Of a DNA stretch of 14,162 nucleotides, positions 13,410 to 14,162 are shown piece by piece. The stretch comes from JBHEPS01 sp046261635. GTDB lineage: Bacteria > Acidobacteriota > Thermoanaerobaculia > Gp7-AA8. The stretch covers positions 1-14,162 of the forward strand of contig JBHEOL010000079.1 in assembly GCA_046261635.1 (NCBI GenBank). The letters are read 5' to 3'. Made by a program: the position numbers and the translations under genes. How positions within the stretch are numbered: the first letter of the stretch is position 1; every line of letters begins with the position of its first letter. The notes below the pieces were generated by a model that saw nothing but the letters and a program-made list of their open reading frames with translations, did no database searches and was not told the origin of the DNA.

Positions 13410-13524
13410 GAGCCTCCAGTCACGGGGATCGGAGGCTCGAGACGACGAAAGACACGCAGCCAGGGACGCCGGAGAGACCGGCACTCTGACGGCGAGGTGG
13501 CCGGAGGAATCCGGCGACTGGAGG
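13410..13524 (+). promoter_or_regulatory. Structured 5' leader of the Crp/Fnr gene
   Basis: Three hairpins are visible. GAGCCTCC (13410-13417) pairs perfectly with GGAGGCTC (13431-13438) around a 13-nt loop. GCCGG (13468-13472) pairs with CCGGC (13478-13482) around AGAGA. GCCGG (13500-13504) pairs with CCGGC (13511-13515) around AGGAAT. CCAG (13460-13463) with CTGG (13518-13521) could close the last two and cover part of the GGAGG ribosome site (13520-13524). I compared it by eye with c-di-GMP, glycine, SAM and cobalamin riboswitches and found no convincing match. Confidence 0.35.
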
Positions 13525-13529
13525 TAGCG

Positions 13530-14162
13530 ATGCCGTCCCCCTACAACCTCGATGTGGCCTACACCTGCCTGGACTGCAAAGCCAGGCCCGAACGATCGTT
13601 CTGCAACCTGTCGAAGGAGGCAGTGCAGTCACTCGACGCTGTGAAGTTCACCGGCGTCTACCCGAAGGGGTCGCTCCTGTTCATCGAAGAAGAGCAGCCG
13701 CGCGGAGTGTTCATGCTCTGTTCGGGGAGGGTGAAGCTGACGACCTCCTCGAGCCAGGGGAAGACGCTGATCCTGAAGGTGGCCGAGCCGGGCGAGCTGC
13801 TCGGGCTGAGCGCGGCCATCCTCGGCCGTCCTTACGAAGTCTCGGCCGAGACGGTGGAGCCGTGTCAGGTGAACTTCATCAAGCGGGAAGACTTCCTCCG
13901 GTTTCTCAACGACTACACCGAGGTCGCGATGCACACGGCGCATCAGCTTTCCGAGAAGTACCACGCCGCGCAGCGGGAGATCCGCTCGCTCGGGCTCTCG
14001 CAGTCTGCGCGCGAAAAGGTCGCGAAGCTCCTTCTCGACTGGTGCATCCGGACGGGCGAGCCGACGCCGCGCGGGGTACGGTTGAAAGTCCTGCTCACGC
14101 ACGAAGAGATCGCGCAGATGATCGGCACCACGCGCGAGACGATCACGCGGCTGTTCAGTGAG
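13530..14162 (+). CDS. FNR-like Crp/Fnr-family regulator (3' end outside window)
   Basis: The first 211 residues are present and the frame is open at the window edge; little more than the end of the HTH and the last strands should be missing. GGAGG (13520-13524) lies 5 bases before the ATG. Residues 28-125 form the cyclic-nucleotide-like beta roll, 126-160 the dimerisation helix, and 185-211 the HTH. Cysteines C13, C16 and C25 at the N-terminus plus C112 (ETVEPCQVNF) line up with E. coli FNR C20, C23, C29 and C122, although the last N-terminal spacing is x8 rather than x5. This suggests an oxygen-labile Fe-S cluster. The cAMP-binding R-S of CRP is absent. The recognition helix has R202-E203-x-x-x-R207, as in CRP (R180, E181, R185), not FNR. 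A matching GTGA dyad lies upstream. Confidence 0.85.
   Translation, partial: MPSPYNLDVAYTCLDCKARPERSFCNLSKEAVQSLDAVKFTGVYPKGSLLFIEEEQPRGVFMLCSGRVKLTTSSSQGKTLILKVAEPGELLGLSAAILGRPYEVSAETVEPCQVNFIKREDFLRFLNDYTEVAMHTAHQLSEKYHAAQREIRSLGLSQSAREKVAKLLLDWCIRTGEPTPRGVRLKVLLTHEEIAQMIGTTRETITRLFSE

Noticed and set aside
13441..13530. c-di-GMP-I (GEMM) riboswitch, because of ACGCAGCCAGGGACGCC and GGTAGCG
   Set aside because: The diagnostic CGCAAAGCC segment and the core helix arrangement are missing; the likeness is partial.

Overview
The window is a GC-rich stretch of bacterial chromosome with no rRNA, tRNA, CRISPR array, phage gene or transposase that I can see. Gene content suggests an Acidobacteriota-type organism. 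The best clues are a PilZ protein with a long C-terminal extension of the kind I associate with that phylum, a large secreted M14 metallopeptidase, and a SARP-type regulator fused to a receiver domain. This lineage call is inference; no phylogenetic marker gene is present.

Layout. (1) 71-2815, minus strand: a degenerate stand-alone receiver is translationally coupled to a SARP/BTAD-receiver fusion, followed by a MgtC/DUF4010 membrane protein. (2) 2945-5545, plus: a secreted M14 zinc carboxypeptidase-like protein, divergent from the regulators. (3) 5561-6278, minus: an unrecognised alpha-helical protein, preceded by a possible 37-residue membrane peptide. (4) 6383-9385, plus: a four-member chain joined by ATGA overlaps, namely type II NADH dehydrogenase, an exported protein of unknown function, a PlsC-like acyltransferase, and a phosphofructokinase cut off after about 30 residues. 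(5) 9460-9823, plus: a strongly structured leader or small RNA followed by an 83-residue ORF. (6) 9839-10552, minus: a DUF2071 protein. (7) 10784-11470, plus: a PilZ protein behind a leader with purine-loop hairpins. (8) 11560-11949, minus: a DUF302 protein. (9) 12430-12990, plus: the manganese exporter MntP. (10) 12998-13222, minus: a small acidic protein, divergent from (11) a Crp/Fnr regulator at 13530 that runs off the window.

The part I find most informative is the right end. The Crp/Fnr protein has three N-terminal cysteines plus a fourth at the position of E. coli FNR Cys122, so it looks like an Fe-S oxygen sensor. Its recognition helix, however, carries the CRP-type R-E-x-x-x-R triad. 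Upstream lies a near-perfect dyad with GTGA half sites, which is what that helix would be expected to read. Autoregulation, or control of the divergent acidic protein, is therefore plausible. Other points worth attention are two genes with apparent leaderless promoters (NDH-2 and MntP), the truncated phosphofructokinase, the 88-nt nested hairpin, and short G-rich intergenic repeats after two stop codons.
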